NCBI RefSeq assembly: GCF_003721595.1
Contig: NZ_RJJR01000011.1
Coordinates: 124,001-188,000, forward strand
Reading direction: 5' to 3'
Length of the DNA: 64,000 nt
Source: Hanamia caeni
Lineage (GTDB): Bacteria; Bacteroidota; Bacteroidia; Chitinophagales; Chitinophagaceae
The translations under genes were made by a program, and so were the position numbers. Of this stretch, positions 52,083 through 60,730 are shown in pieces. The notes under the pieces are model-generated. The model worked only from the letters and a program-made list of their open reading frames with translations. It was not told the DNA's origin and did not search any database. How positions within the stretch are numbered: the first letter of the stretch is position 1; each line of letters opens with the position of its first letter.

Positions 52083-52850
52083 ATGCTACCCCCCATTTTA
52101 ATTATTGATGACGAGGAAGATATACTTGACTTTCTGGAGAGAATTTTAAAAAGCCGCTATCATATTTTGAGATCTGAAAGCGCAAAAAATGCTTTACAAA
52201 TTTTGAAGTCGGAAGCAGTTCAGTTGATCATTTGCGATGTGATGATGCCGGAAATGGATGGCTTTGAATTTTGTAAAATCATCAAATCAGAAGTGGAATA
52301 CAGCCACATTCCTGTGATCATGCTTACGGCCAAAAGCACTATTCAATCCAAAGTAAAAGGACTGGAACTGGGCGCCGATGCCTACATTGAAAAGCCTTTT
52401 TCTAAAGAACATTTGTTTGCGCAGATATCCAGCCTGCTGGCCAACAGAAATATGGTAAGGGAATATTTTGCAAGCTCGCCGCTGGTGCATATGAAAAGTA
52501 TGGCGCACACCAAATCTGATGAACGCTTTTTAGAAACCCTGAACAATACGATTGCGCAAAAGATTGAAGATACCGACCTTGACGTAGAAACGCTTGCAGC
52601 GATGATGAATATGAGCCGCGTCACCTTATATCGAAAAATAAAATCAATTTCAAATCTTTCACCGCTAGAGATCATTAATGTAGTTAGGCTAAAAAAAGCG
52701 GCTGAACTATTGGCTGGCGGCGACCACAAAATGTATGAAATCGCTGCGATTGTGGGGTATAGCTCACAATCTAACTTCACGAGAAATTTTCAAAAACAAT
52801 TTAATATGTCACCCACGGAATACATGCATTCCTTACGGCAGAAAGAATAA
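52083..52850 (+). CDS. Response regulator with AraC-type DNA-binding domain
   Basis: 255 residues. The receiver domain (1-120) has acidic Asp9-Asp10, phospho-acceptor Asp52 (IICDVMMPEMDGF), Thr82 (LTAK) and Lys104 (EKPF). The AraC HTH (about 155-252) shows DLDVETLAAMMNMSRVTLYR and YEIAAIVGYSSQSNFTRNFQ, ending with the family phrase MSPTEYM. It should be phosphorylated by the kinase next door and activate the susC operon. In most Bacteroidota PULs these domains are the C-terminus of the kinase itself. The ATG and eight-base spacer argue for two real genes, not a frameshift. Confidence 0.93.
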   Translation: MLPPILIIDDEEDILDFLERILKSRYHILRSESAKNALQILKSEAVQLIICDVMMPEMDGFEFCKIIKSEVEYSHIPVIMLTAKSTIQSKVKGLELGADAYIEKPFSKEHLFAQISSLLANRNMVREYFASSPLVHMKSMAHTKSDERFLETLNNTIAQKIEDTDLDVETLAAMMNMSRVTLYRKIKSISNLSPLEIINVVRLKKAAELLAGGDHKMYEIAAIVGYSSQSNFTRNFQKQFNMSPTEYMHSLRQKE

Positions 52851-53072
52851 TACAGTTGATGGATACATCAAAAAAAAAATTAAAAGAAAAATTTACCTTA
52901 ATTGCTCTCTTCAAACATCCAAAAGCCCTACATGCCAATTTAAAATGTGGAAAAGAAACAAGTTGAATATAAATTGCAACTTCCTGAAAAATTAGTGCTG
53001 CCTTTTATCCGTATTTTGAAAATTATTTTTTTGGCAAACAGTAATTCTCAAAACTTTTTATAAAAAATCAAA

Positions 53073-56000
53073 ATGATTTCACGACAAAAGATTTTTTTTC
53101 TTCCGCTTATTTCTCTTTTAATGTTCGCTGGGATTATTGGCTGCAACGAAAAAAAAATTGATAGCCCGCTTTTCAAATTGCTTCCCGCCACACAAACTGG
53201 CATTACCTTTAAAAATCAGCTTTTTGAAAATGATACCTTGAATATTTTAAACCAGGCAAATATTTATAACGGCGGCGGCGTGGGAATTGGAGATTTTAAC
53301 CGGGATGGTTTGATGGATATTTATTTTGCCGGCAACATGGTCTCAAACAAGTTATATCTGAATAAAGGCAAATTCCATTTTGAGGATATTACCGCAGCTT
53401 CCGGTACAGATGGGCAGGGCAGATGGTGCACAGGAGTTGCGGTGGCTGACGTTAACCAGGATGGATGGCCCGATATTTATGTGAGTGCCTCTTTCAGGAG
53501 CGATGCCAAACTTCGAACTAATCTTTTATATATAAACCAGGGTCTGAACAAAGAAGGAATTCCTACTTTTAAAGAATCGGCAGCATCGTATGGCCTCGCC
53601 GATACAGGCTTTAGCACACAGGCTTATTTTTTCGACTACGACATGGACGGCGACCTGGACATGTACCTTGTTACTAATGAAGTTTATGATCCAAAAACAC
53701 CTATAACCTTCCGACCCAAGTTAACTGATGGAAGCGCCAAAAATACGGACAGGCTTTATCGCAACAATGGCAACGGCACTTTTACGAATGTGTCAAAAGA
53801 AGCAGGCATCACCATTGAAGGATGGGGACATGCTGCCTGCATCACAGACATAAATAAAGACGGGTGGCCTGACATATATGTAGCTAACGATTTTGTGTCA
53901 AATGACCTTTGTTACATCAACAATAAAAACGGTACTTTTTCCAACCGCCTTGACCAATATTTTAAACATACTTCCTGGAATGCAATGGGCACCGATGCTT
54001 CAGACATAAATAATGATGGCCTTGTAGATCTGGTTTCATTAGAAATGCTTCCTGAAGAGAATCTTCGTAAAAAAAGAATGCTGAGCGGAAATGAATATTA
54101 TAATTATACAAGCAGCAAAAAGTTTGGATACGGGCCTCAATATGTGCGCAATATGTTTCAGCTCAACAGCGGTATCACGCCTGAAGGACATCCAATTTTC
54201 AATGATATAAGTTTTATGGCGGGAATTTATCAAACAGATTGGAGTTGGTGTCCTTTAATTGCAGATTTTGATAACGATGGGCTCAGGGATTTAATCATCA
54301 CCAACGGAATACCAAGAGATGTTACCGATCTTGATTATATTGAAAACAGCAATGACAGGGATTATACCAATGGAAAAACTGCATCTACGCCCACCTATAA
54401 ACTTTCAATGACAGATTCTCTGCCGGTAGTTAAATTTTCCAATTATGGATTTAAAAATATCAATGGGCTGCAATTTAAAAATGAAACTAAATCATGGGGG
54501 ATTGATATTCCATCTTTCTCTAATGGCGCAGCTTATGCCGATTTAGATAATGACGGCGACCTCGACTTTATAGTTAACAATATAAATGATACTGCGTTTG
54601 TTTTTGAAAATACAGTGAATGATACCACTGGTTCAAAAAAAACAAATTTTCTTGTGGTTAATTTTGACGGACCAAAAAACAATAACAACGGTATAGGCGC
54701 TACTGTTAATCTATATTATCAGCATAAGCGACAATATTATGAGCAATATCCAACAAGAGGTTATTTATCAACAGATGATCCGCGGGCGCATTTTGGATTA
54801 GGAGATGTTACCAATGTTGATTCTGTGTTAGTGGCATGGCCTGACGGCAGGCAACAGATAATAACCAATGTAAAGGTAAACGAGCCGCTCACCGTTTCTT
54901 ATAAAAATTCAGTTCAAAAAAACAATACTATAACCGATCCTTTTCTTTCATCTTATTTTGTTAACTCAGCTAAAAGTTATGGTATCACTTATTTACCGAA
55001 AGAAAGCGATTTTGTTGATTATAACATACAGGCTACATTGCCACACAAGCTAAGCCAGTATGGGCCTGGGATTGCTGTGGGAGATATCGATCAAAACGGC
55101 TTTGATGATTTTTATTTGGGCGGCTCTTCCGGTCATGCAGGCATATTTTTTATGCAGGATGCAAAAGGTAATTTCACAATGGATTCTACGCGTTTGTTGA
55201 AAAAAGATGATCCCTTGTACGAAGATATGGGGGCCATTTTTTTTGATGCCAACAATGATCATTTTCCTGATTTGTACCTGGTAAGCGGAAGCTATGAAAT
55301 CCCTCCAAATCATCCTATCAGCAGTGATCGTTTATTTTTAAATGATGGCACAGGGCATTTTATAAAGACCAGTGGCGCTTTGCCAATTGATTCATCAAAC
55401 GGATCATGCGTAAGAGCTGCTGACTTTGACGACGACGGAAAATTGGATTTATTTGTTGGTGGCCGCGTAGTCTCGGGCGCTTATCCAAATCCACCTCAAA
55501 GTTTTCTGTTGAAAAACATTGGCGGCAAATTCATAGATGTAACTGAGCAATATTGTCCGGAACTAAAAAACATCGGAATGATTACCGATGCATTATGGAC
55601 AGATTTTAATAATGACGGAAAAGTTGATTTACTGGTTGTGGGCGAATGGATGCCTGTAACTTTTTTCAAAAATACAGGCTATTCGCTGGAAAAAGTCAAA
55701 ACAGGAATTGAAAACAATGTAGGTTGGTGGAATAGTATTACTGCCGGTGACTTCGACAATGACGGCGATATGGATTATATCTTCGGCAATCTTGGCATTA
55801 ATTCAAATTATACGGCATCGCCGCAGCAACCAATGACGCTTATTGCAAATGATATTGACAATAATGGCACCACGGATCCAATGGTATTTGCGTATTCCCT
55901 GGGGCCAGATGGCACTTACAAGCCCTATCCTATGGCTACTAGAGATGATATGATAAAACAGGTTATCAGCTTTGGCAAAAAATTCCCTACTTACAAATCG

Positions 56001-56660
56001 TATGGATTGGCAACAATGGATGATATCTGGAGCGAAGATGATAAACAAGGCGCAATAATATTGCAGGCAAACAATATGCAGACATGCTATCTTGAAAATA
56101 AGGGCGACGGTCATTTTGAAATTAAACCCATGCCATTGCAGGCACAGCAGGCCCCCGTGTATGGAATGAAAAGTGAAGACATTGATGGCGATGGAAACCT
56201 TGATGTGCTGATGGTGGGCAATGATTATTCAATGGATCCTTATAGCGGCAGGCATGATGCTTTTATGGGCTTATGCCTGAAAGGAGCTGGCAAAGGCAAT
56301 TTCACTCCGGTAAGTTTGCAACAGAGCGGGTTTTTTGTAAACGGTGATGCAAAGGGCCTTGCCACCGTCTTTACTGCTAAAAATGAATCCATAATAATTG
56401 CTACGCAAAACCAGGACAGCGTGAAAGTGTATAGCAGAAACCCGGCTTCCCCAAAAATAATTTCCAGATGGATAAAGTTAAATCCTGATGATTTTTTTGC
56501 CGATGTGGTTTGCCGGGATGGTGCAAAAAGAAGGATTGAATTTTATTATGGTTCTACTTATTTGTCTCAATCTTCGCGTGTGATGCCCGTCTACAGCTAT
56601 TTTAAAAAAATAACTATCACAAATTTTAATGGAGTAAAAAGAGAAGTACCCATGAAATAA
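53073..56660 (+). CDS. VCBS/FG-GAP repeat lipoprotein with central ASPIC/UnbV domain
   Basis: 1195 residues with lipobox IIGC (Cys24). FG-GAP/VCBS blades with Asp-rich Ca-binding loops recur: IGDFNRDGLMDIYFAG, VADVNQDGWPDIYVS, DYDMDGDLDMYLV, YADLDNDGDLDFIVNN, FDNDGDMDYIFGN. An ASPIC/UnbV module occupies about 520-610 (GIGATVNLYYQHKRQYYEQY, FGLGDVTNVDSVLVAWPDG). A second propeller of similar blades follows, so UnbV is central rather than C-terminal as in most homologues. A surface glycan-binding or adhesion role is likely from its place behind the PUL regulators. The 222-base gap before it shows no clear -7 box. Confidence 0.85.
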   Translation: MISRQKIFFLPLISLLMFAGIIGCNEKKIDSPLFKLLPATQTGITFKNQLFENDTLNILNQANIYNGGGVGIGDFNRDGLMDIYFAGNMVSNKLYLNKGKFHFEDITAASGTDGQGRWCTGVAVADVNQDGWPDIYVSASFRSDAKLRTNLLYINQGLNKEGIPTFKESAASYGLADTGFSTQAYFFDYDMDGDLDMYLVTNEVYDPKTPITFRPKLTDGSAKNTDRLYRNNGNGTFTNVSKEAGITIEGWGHAACITDINKDGWPDIYVANDFVSNDLCYINNKNGTFSNRLDQYFKHTSWNAMGTDASDINNDGLVDLVSLEMLPEENLRKKRMLSGNEYYNYTSSKKFGYGPQYVRNMFQLNSGITPEGHPIFNDISFMAGIYQTDWSWCPLIADFDNDGLRDLIITNGIPRDVTDLDYIENSNDRDYTNGKTASTPTYKLSMTDSLPVVKFSNYGFKNINGLQFKNETKSWGIDIPSFSNGAAYADLDNDGDLDFIVNNINDTAFVFENTVNDTTGSKKTNFLVVNFDGPKNNNNGIGATVNLYYQHKRQYYEQYPTRGYLSTDDPRAHFGLGDVTNVDSVLVAWPDGRQQIITNVKVNEPLTVSYKNSVQKNNTITDPFLSSYFVNSAKSYGITYLPKESDFVDYNIQATLPHKLSQYGPGIAVGDIDQNGFDDFYLGGSSGHAGIFFMQDAKGNFTMDSTRLLKKDDPLYEDMGAIFFDANNDHFPDLYLVSGSYEIPPNHPISSDRLFLNDGTGHFIKTSGALPIDSSNGSCVRAADFDDDGKLDLFVGGRVVSGAYPNPPQSFLLKNIGGKFIDVTEQYCPELKNIGMITDALWTDFNNDGKVDLLVVGEWMPVTFFKNTGYSLEKVKTGIENNVGWWNSITAGDFDNDGDMDYIFGNLGINSNYTASPQQPMTLIANDIDNNGTTDPMVFAYSLGPDGTYKPYPMATRDDMIKQVISFGKKFPTYKSYGLATMDDIWSEDDKQGAIILQANNMQTCYLENKGDGHFEIKPMPLQAQQAPVYGMKSEDIDGDGNLDVLMVGNDYSMDPYSGRHDAFMGLCLKGAGKGNFTPVSLQQSGFFVNGDAKGLATVFTAKNESIIIATQNQDSVKVYSRNPASPKIISRWIKLNPDDFFADVVCRDGAKRRIEFYYGSTYLSQSSRVMPVYSYFKKITITNFNGVKREVPMK

Positions 56661-56740
56661 CATTTAGTAAATTGGAAACCCTGAAAGACTGTCAACAAAG
56701 CGCTTTTATTAAACCAGCTTCTCTATCATTTTTTGAGAAT

Positions 56741-57214
56741 ATGAAAATTCATCTTTGGTCGGTTGGAAAATCAAATGAGCCTTATGTAAAAGAAGGAATT
56801 GAAATGTTTACAAAAAGGATCAGCCATTATTATGCGGTTGAATGGAAATTTTTTTCATTACCAAGACAAAAAGCTTCTCTTCAGAAAGAGGATTTAAAGC
56901 TGCAGGAGGCAAACAGCTTATTACAAGCAATTGACAAAACGGATATCCTGGTAGCATTAGATGAAAAAGGCAAACAATGGACTTCAGAGGAGCTGGCTGA
57001 TTTTATTCAACATTCGGCAAATCAAAGCGCCAGGAATTTAATTTTTTTAATTGGTGGCGCTTATGGACTTGATCAAAAAATATTGCAGAGAGCAAATGCT
57101 ACATGGAGCTTATCCAAATTGGTTCTTCCTCACCAATTGGTTCGCCTCATTCTTGCAGAACAAATTTACCGCGCATGCACCATCCTTCGCAATGAAAAAT
57201 ATCATCATTCTTAG
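56741..57214 (+). CDS. rlmH: 23S rRNA (pseudouridine1915-N3)-methyltransferase
   Basis: 157 residues, the normal RlmH length, starting MKIHLWSVGKSNEPYVKEG. A SPOUT methyltransferase with the trefoil-knot phrases DILVALDEKGKQWTSEELAD, NLIFLIGGAYGLD and WSLSKLVLPHQLVRLILAEQ, ending with the RACTILRNEKYHH tail typical of the family. It methylates pseudouridine 1915 in helix 69 of assembled 70S ribosomes. A longer frame opens at a TTG 69 bases upstream, but homology begins only at the ATG. Confidence 0.96.
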   Translation: MKIHLWSVGKSNEPYVKEGIEMFTKRISHYYAVEWKFFSLPRQKASLQKEDLKLQEANSLLQAIDKTDILVALDEKGKQWTSEELADFIQHSANQSARNLIFLIGGAYGLDQKILQRANATWSLSKLVLPHQLVRLILAEQIYRACTILRNEKYHHS

Positions 57215-57249
57215 TTTTTGTGTAGGTTTGAAGCGATTAAAAAGATAAA

Positions 57250-57906
57250 ATGTCTATTACTGTTATCATTATTGCTATTACTGTTATTGTCTCCCTGTTT
57301 GCCTTTAAATCACAAAGGGTAATGGACGATCTTATTTTTTATCCTGCCGCCATCATCGAAAAAAATCAGTATTACCGGTTCATTACCTATGGTTTTATTC
57401 ATGCTGATTTGTCGCATCTCTTTTTCAATATGTACGCTTTTTATTTATTTGGAGGAGCGTGCGAAGATTTCTTTGTATACGTTTTTGGCAATAATGGCAA
57501 AACTCTTTACATCCTGTTGTATTTTCTTTCTTTAATTGCCTGCGTTATTCCTGATTTTAATAAACACAGAACCAATGTAGGTTACAGAAGCCTTGGCGCG
57601 TCAGGCGCCGTATCAGCGGTAGTTTTTGCCTATATCCTTTTCAGGCCTTTGCAAGGCATTGGGCTTTTATTTATCCCGATTTTTATTCCGGGCTTTTTGT
57701 TCGGAATTATTTTCCTGGTTGTATCATATTTTTTAGGAAGAAAAGGAGGCGGCAGAATCAATCATTCAGCCCACATCTGGGGCGCTGTTTTTGGAATTGT
57801 GTTTTTACTAATTTTTAGTGAATTATTTTCAAGCTATCCTTTGCTTGATAATTTTATCGAGTCAGTGAAAAGCCTTGATTTGCGCCACATTTTTACCACT
57901 TATTAA
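57250..57906 (+). CDS. Rhomboid family intramembrane serine protease
   Basis: 218 residues with about six membrane spans. The catalytic Ser118 lies in SLGASGAVSAV and the catalytic His175 in NHSAHIWGAVFGI. The HADLSHLFFNMYAFYLFG segment is the conserved H-x-x-x-H-x-x-x-N loop and helix. It cleaves transmembrane substrates in the inner membrane. It lies 35 bases after rlmH, possibly cotranscribed. Substrates unknown. Confidence 0.92.
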   Translation: MSITVIIIAITVIVSLFAFKSQRVMDDLIFYPAAIIEKNQYYRFITYGFIHADLSHLFFNMYAFYLFGGACEDFFVYVFGNNGKTLYILLYFLSLIACVIPDFNKHRTNVGYRSLGASGAVSAVVFAYILFRPLQGIGLLFIPIFIPGFLFGIIFLVVSYFLGRKGGGRINHSAHIWGAVFGIVFLLIFSELFSSYPLLDNFIESVKSLDLRHIFTTY

Positions 57907-57963
57907 TCGTTGGTTTAAACAGCATCTTTGAACGATAAAATAAAATTAAGCTTATTTACGGCT

Positions 57964-59418
57964 TTACTGCTTTGCACTATGAAACGCAATTTGCAGCATG
58001 TGCTTTGTTTTTTCAGTAACCTTGAACCGATCATCAATTCTGTGGCCGATAATCCAAATAATTTTTTTATTGGATTCTAACACCCAAATTTTTTCTTTAT
58101 CAGTTAATGATAACTTTTGGTCAATAAAAAATTTACTCAGTTTCTTTTTGCCTTGCATGCCCAAAGGATAAAAATAATCACCCCGTTTCCATTGGCGAAG
58201 CAATAAAGGAAAAGAAATATTTTTCAAATCCAGCGTGGCAATATTTTTTTCTGCCGGCATTTTTTCATTCATAGCGGCATCCTTTTTTAATTTTAATTTT
58301 CCCTGCTCAAAACTAATTTCCTTATCGGTTTCTTCGATTAAAATATGTTGCGATTCAATGCTGTTAACCGGCGAAATGATAAGCCACGCCCGGTTTCTGA
58401 ATATTTTATGTGTTGAAGAAGTAATAAATTTCCCGCTCGTGGCATCAAGCAGCGACACCACATCATCAATTTGGTGCGCTGTAAAACCGTAGTCTTTTAT
58501 AATTTCATACACGATGGTTTTTAGTGGTTTTGTTTTCACTAATTTTAAAACAGGGATATGAATTTCATTGCCTTTTTGTTCCAATAATTTTTTTTGATGA
58601 AGCGAAACGGATTGATCATATAGGATTTCAATTTCCCTGAATCTTTCTATATTATTCAAAAGATTTTCTTCGACCTGCGGAAAAACTTTTTGCACGGATG
58701 GAATCAACTGGTGACGAAAATAATTGCGTGTGTATTTATCAGAACTATTGGAAGAATCCTCTACAAAATCCAAATTGTTTTCTTTAATAAAATACAAAAT
58801 ATCTTCCCTTTTTGCAAACAATAGTGGCCGGATAATTTTTTTCTGCTTTGGCAAAATTCCCTGCAAACCCTTTATTCCCGTGCCTTTGAAGAAATTCATC
58901 AGAAGTGTTTCAATGTTGTCATTGGCATGATGTGCAGTAAGAAGAAATTGTGAGTGGTGAGTAGTGAGTGATGATTCGTGAATGATGAATGATGATTCGT
59001 GAATGGCGAGCGGTGAATCGTTGATTGATGAATCGTTGATTGTTTTAATTTTTTCTTTCCTGGCATCTGCTATTTCCTTCAACAATTCATCAAACCATTG
59101 ATATCTTAATTGGCGCGCGGCCACCTGGATGGAAGTTTTATTTTGCACTGCATAGTCAGTTGTGTCAAACTTTTTCACATGAACTTTCGTCCAATATTTT
59201 TCGCCAAGTTGAAGCACAAATTTTTCATCACGCTCACTCTCCTCTCCTCTTAACTGAAAATTGCAATGTGCAATTTCAAAATGAAAACCCGCCTGAAAAC
59301 ACAATTCACAAAGTGCCACTGAATCCGCGCCGCCACTTACTGCCAGCAATAAATAATCATTTTTTTGAAAAAGATTTTGTTGCTCAATATTTCTTATAAA
59401 TTCTTTTAATAATGACAT
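57964..59418 (-). CDS. tilS: tRNA(Ile)-lysidine synthase with in-frame tandem-repeat insertion
   Basis: 484 residues. TilS uses ATP and lysine to modify C34 of tRNA-Ile2 (CAU), changing decoding from AUG to AUA. The PP-loop is LLAVSGGADSVAL (28-33 core), followed by NFQLRGEESERDE and the conserved TAHHANDNIETLLMNFFKG. The C-terminal TilS domain ends LRQWKRGDYFYPLGMQGKKK and WIIGHRIDDRFKV. Residues about 126-157 are a low-complexity insert with a seven-residue period (SSINDS, AIHESSF, IIHESSL, THHSQF), encoded by a seven-base tandem repeat and placed in the loop just before TAHHAND. The gene is otherwise intact. Confidence 0.94.
   Translation of the reverse strand: MSLLKEFIRNIEQQNLFQKNDYLLLAVSGGADSVALCELCFQAGFHFEIAHCNFQLRGEESERDEKFVLQLGEKYWTKVHVKKFDTTDYAVQNKTSIQVAARQLRYQWFDELLKEIADARKEKIKTINDSSINDSPLAIHESSFIIHESSLTTHHSQFLLTAHHANDNIETLLMNFFKGTGIKGLQGILPKQKKIIRPLLFAKREDILYFIKENNLDFVEDSSNSSDKYTRNYFRHQLIPSVQKVFPQVEENLLNNIERFREIEILYDQSVSLHQKKLLEQKGNEIHIPVLKLVKTKPLKTIVYEIIKDYGFTAHQIDDVVSLLDATSGKFITSSTHKIFRNRAWLIISPVNSIESQHILIEETDKEISFEQGKLKLKKDAAMNEKMPAEKNIATLDLKNISFPLLLRQWKRGDYFYPLGMQGKKKLSKFFIDQKLSLTDKEKIWVLESNKKIIWIIGHRIDDRFKVTEKTKHMLQIAFHSAKQ
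58950..59042. repeat. Heptanucleotide tandem repeat inside tilS
   Basis: About 13 degenerate seven-base units, such as GTGAGTG, GTGAGTA, ATGATTC, GTGAATG and ATGAATG (plus strand). Seven and three are coprime, so 21 bases give seven codons and the protein also repeats every seven residues. Each 21-base block has kept the frame open. Confidence 0.85.
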
Positions 59419-59515
59419 TCTCCTTTTTTATCCCAATTATGGTAGTAACAAACGTGCCTACAAGCAGGTAGACAAATAATAATGATTTTTATTTTACAGA
59501 TTCTGGGTCCGCTGC

Positions 59516-59827
59516 TTAATCTTCCAGGTCTTCACAGGCAGCCTGCAACTCGTTAAATGCATGCGCATCGTTTGCGGATTTCGCCATCTCCATTCCTTTT
59601 TTATAAATATGAATTGCATTTTGCATTTCGCCCATCCGCTCCAGTACTTTCCCCAAATGATAATAGGAACCCACATATCCTGGTTCACGGTTTAATATTT
59701 CTTCGAACAACTTCCTGGCATCTGTTTCATTTCCTGCTTTTATATATTCAAGTGCCAGCGCGTGTTGCAAAAAATTATCTTCCGGTTCGGCTTTTAAGTA
59801 TGCTTTAATCTGGCTTATCCTGTCCAT
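59516..59827 (-). CDS. Small tetratricopeptide-repeat protein
   Basis: 103 residues from MDRISQIKAYLKAEPEDN. Two TPR helices pairs are visible: FLQHALALEYIKAGNETDAR followed by FEEILNREP, and YVGSYYHLGKVLERMGEMQN followed by AIHIYKKGMEMAK. An acidic tail ends AACEDLED. Expected to be a cytoplasmic protein-binding scaffold. The frame stays open for 42 codons further upstream, but that would overlap the divergent etfB start, and the TPR begins at this Met. Confidence 0.8.
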   Translation of the reverse strand: MDRISQIKAYLKAEPEDNFLQHALALEYIKAGNETDARKLFEEILNREPGYVGSYYHLGKVLERMGEMQNAIHIYKKGMEMAKSANDAHAFNELQAACEDLED

Positions 59828-59885
59828 CAAAACTTTTTTTACCTTTTTATTCCTTAGTATCTTCGCACCTCGAAAAAAAGACACT

Positions 59886-60629
59886 ATGAAGATACTTGTG
59901 TGCATCAGTAAAACCCCCGATACCACCGCAAAAATAGCCTTCACAGATAACAATACGAAATTCTCCGAAGCCGGCGTTCAATTCATTTTAAACCCTTACG
60001 ATGAATGGTATGCTTTGGTAAGAGCGATTGAATTAAAAGAAGCAGATCCGGCGACTGTTTTGCATTTAATAAATGTTGGCGGCCCAGATAACGACCCTAT
60101 AATCCGCAAAGCGTTGGCGCTTGGCGGTGATGAAGCGATACGGGTAAACAGCAATAGCCATGATGATTATTTTATTGCTGCACAAATTGCGGAAATAGCA
60201 AAACAAAATAATTACGACCTGATTTTTACAGGAAAAGAAACGATTGATTATAACGGGTCTTCCATAGGCGGCATGATTGCAGAATTTTTAAATCTCCCGT
60301 TTATTTCTCTCGCAACCAAATTTACTTTAAAAGAAAATACGGCGACTGTGGAGCGCGAAATTGAGGGTGGCGAGGAAGTGGACGAGGTAAACCTTCCTCT
60401 TGTGGTTAGTTGCCAGAAGGGAATGGCAGAACAAAGAATTCCTAACATGCGCGGAATTATGAGCGCGAGAACGAAACCTCTGAAAGTGGTAGAACCTGCG
60501 CAGGCAGACACTTTTACCGAAATATCTTCTTTCCAGTTGCCACCGGCAAAAGCAGGCGTAAAATTAATTCCTGCAGATCAGCCGGAAGAATTGGTGAGGT
60601 TGCTTCATGAAGAAGCGAAAGTGATTTAG
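59886..60629 (+). CDS. etfB: Electron transfer flavoprotein subunit beta
   Basis: 247 residues. The ETF domain opens MKILVCISKTPDTTAKIAFT. AMP-binding-side segments include FTGKETIDYNGSSIGGMIAE near residue 116, and the ETF-beta signature VEREIEGGEEVDEVNLPLVV near 154 with MRGIMSARTKP near 189. It pairs with EtfA to carry electrons from acyl-CoA and other flavin dehydrogenases to the quinone pool. The etfA ATG follows 101 bases later. The start lies in a short divergent region shared with the TPR gene. Confidence 0.95.
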   Translation: MKILVCISKTPDTTAKIAFTDNNTKFSEAGVQFILNPYDEWYALVRAIELKEADPATVLHLINVGGPDNDPIIRKALALGGDEAIRVNSNSHDDYFIAAQIAEIAKQNNYDLIFTGKETIDYNGSSIGGMIAEFLNLPFISLATKFTLKENTATVEREIEGGEEVDEVNLPLVVSCQKGMAEQRIPNMRGIMSARTKPLKVVEPAQADTFTEISSFQLPPAKAGVKLIPADQPEELVRLLHEEAKVI

Positions 60630-60662
60630 GGTTTAGAGTTGAGAGAAAACAGAAATCTTAGA

Positions 60663-60679
60663 TATTTATTTGTTTACTG
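60663..60679 (+). repeat. Dispersed 17-base repeat, copy A (leader of etfA)
   Basis: TATTTATTTGTTTACTG, ending 51 bases before the etfA ATG. It matches the copy before ispE at 16 of 17 positions. Confidence 0.5.
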
Positions 60680-60730
60680 GCTTTTATTGAACCTCTTTTG
60701 GAGGGCAGCGGCCAAAAATTAATTTTCAAA

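Noticed and set aside
52060-52090. Frameshift or false stop joining kinase and response regulator
   Set aside because: The kinase ends cleanly after its ATPase domain, and the regulator has its own ATG and a complete receiver start; eight bases separate them. Left as a checkable point, not called a pseudogene.
52382-52780. 132-residue minus-strand ORF inside the response regulator
   Set aside because: Antisense to the receiver and HTH motifs, with composition typical of a reverse-complement frame.
56672-56740. TTG-initiated N-terminal extension of rlmH
   Set aside because: RlmH homology and the normal length of about 157 residues begin at the ATG at 56741.
58950-59042. CRISPR-like array in tilS
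   Set aside because: Units are seven bases with no spacers; it is a short tandem repeat within coding sequence.
59828-59953. 42-codon N-terminal extension of the TPR gene resembling a membrane anchor
   Set aside because: It would overlap the etfB start and promoter on the other strand; the TPR protein has a good Met at 59827.
60698-60730. TTG-initiated extension of etfA
   Set aside because: The conserved ETF-alpha N-terminus begins at the ATG at 60731.
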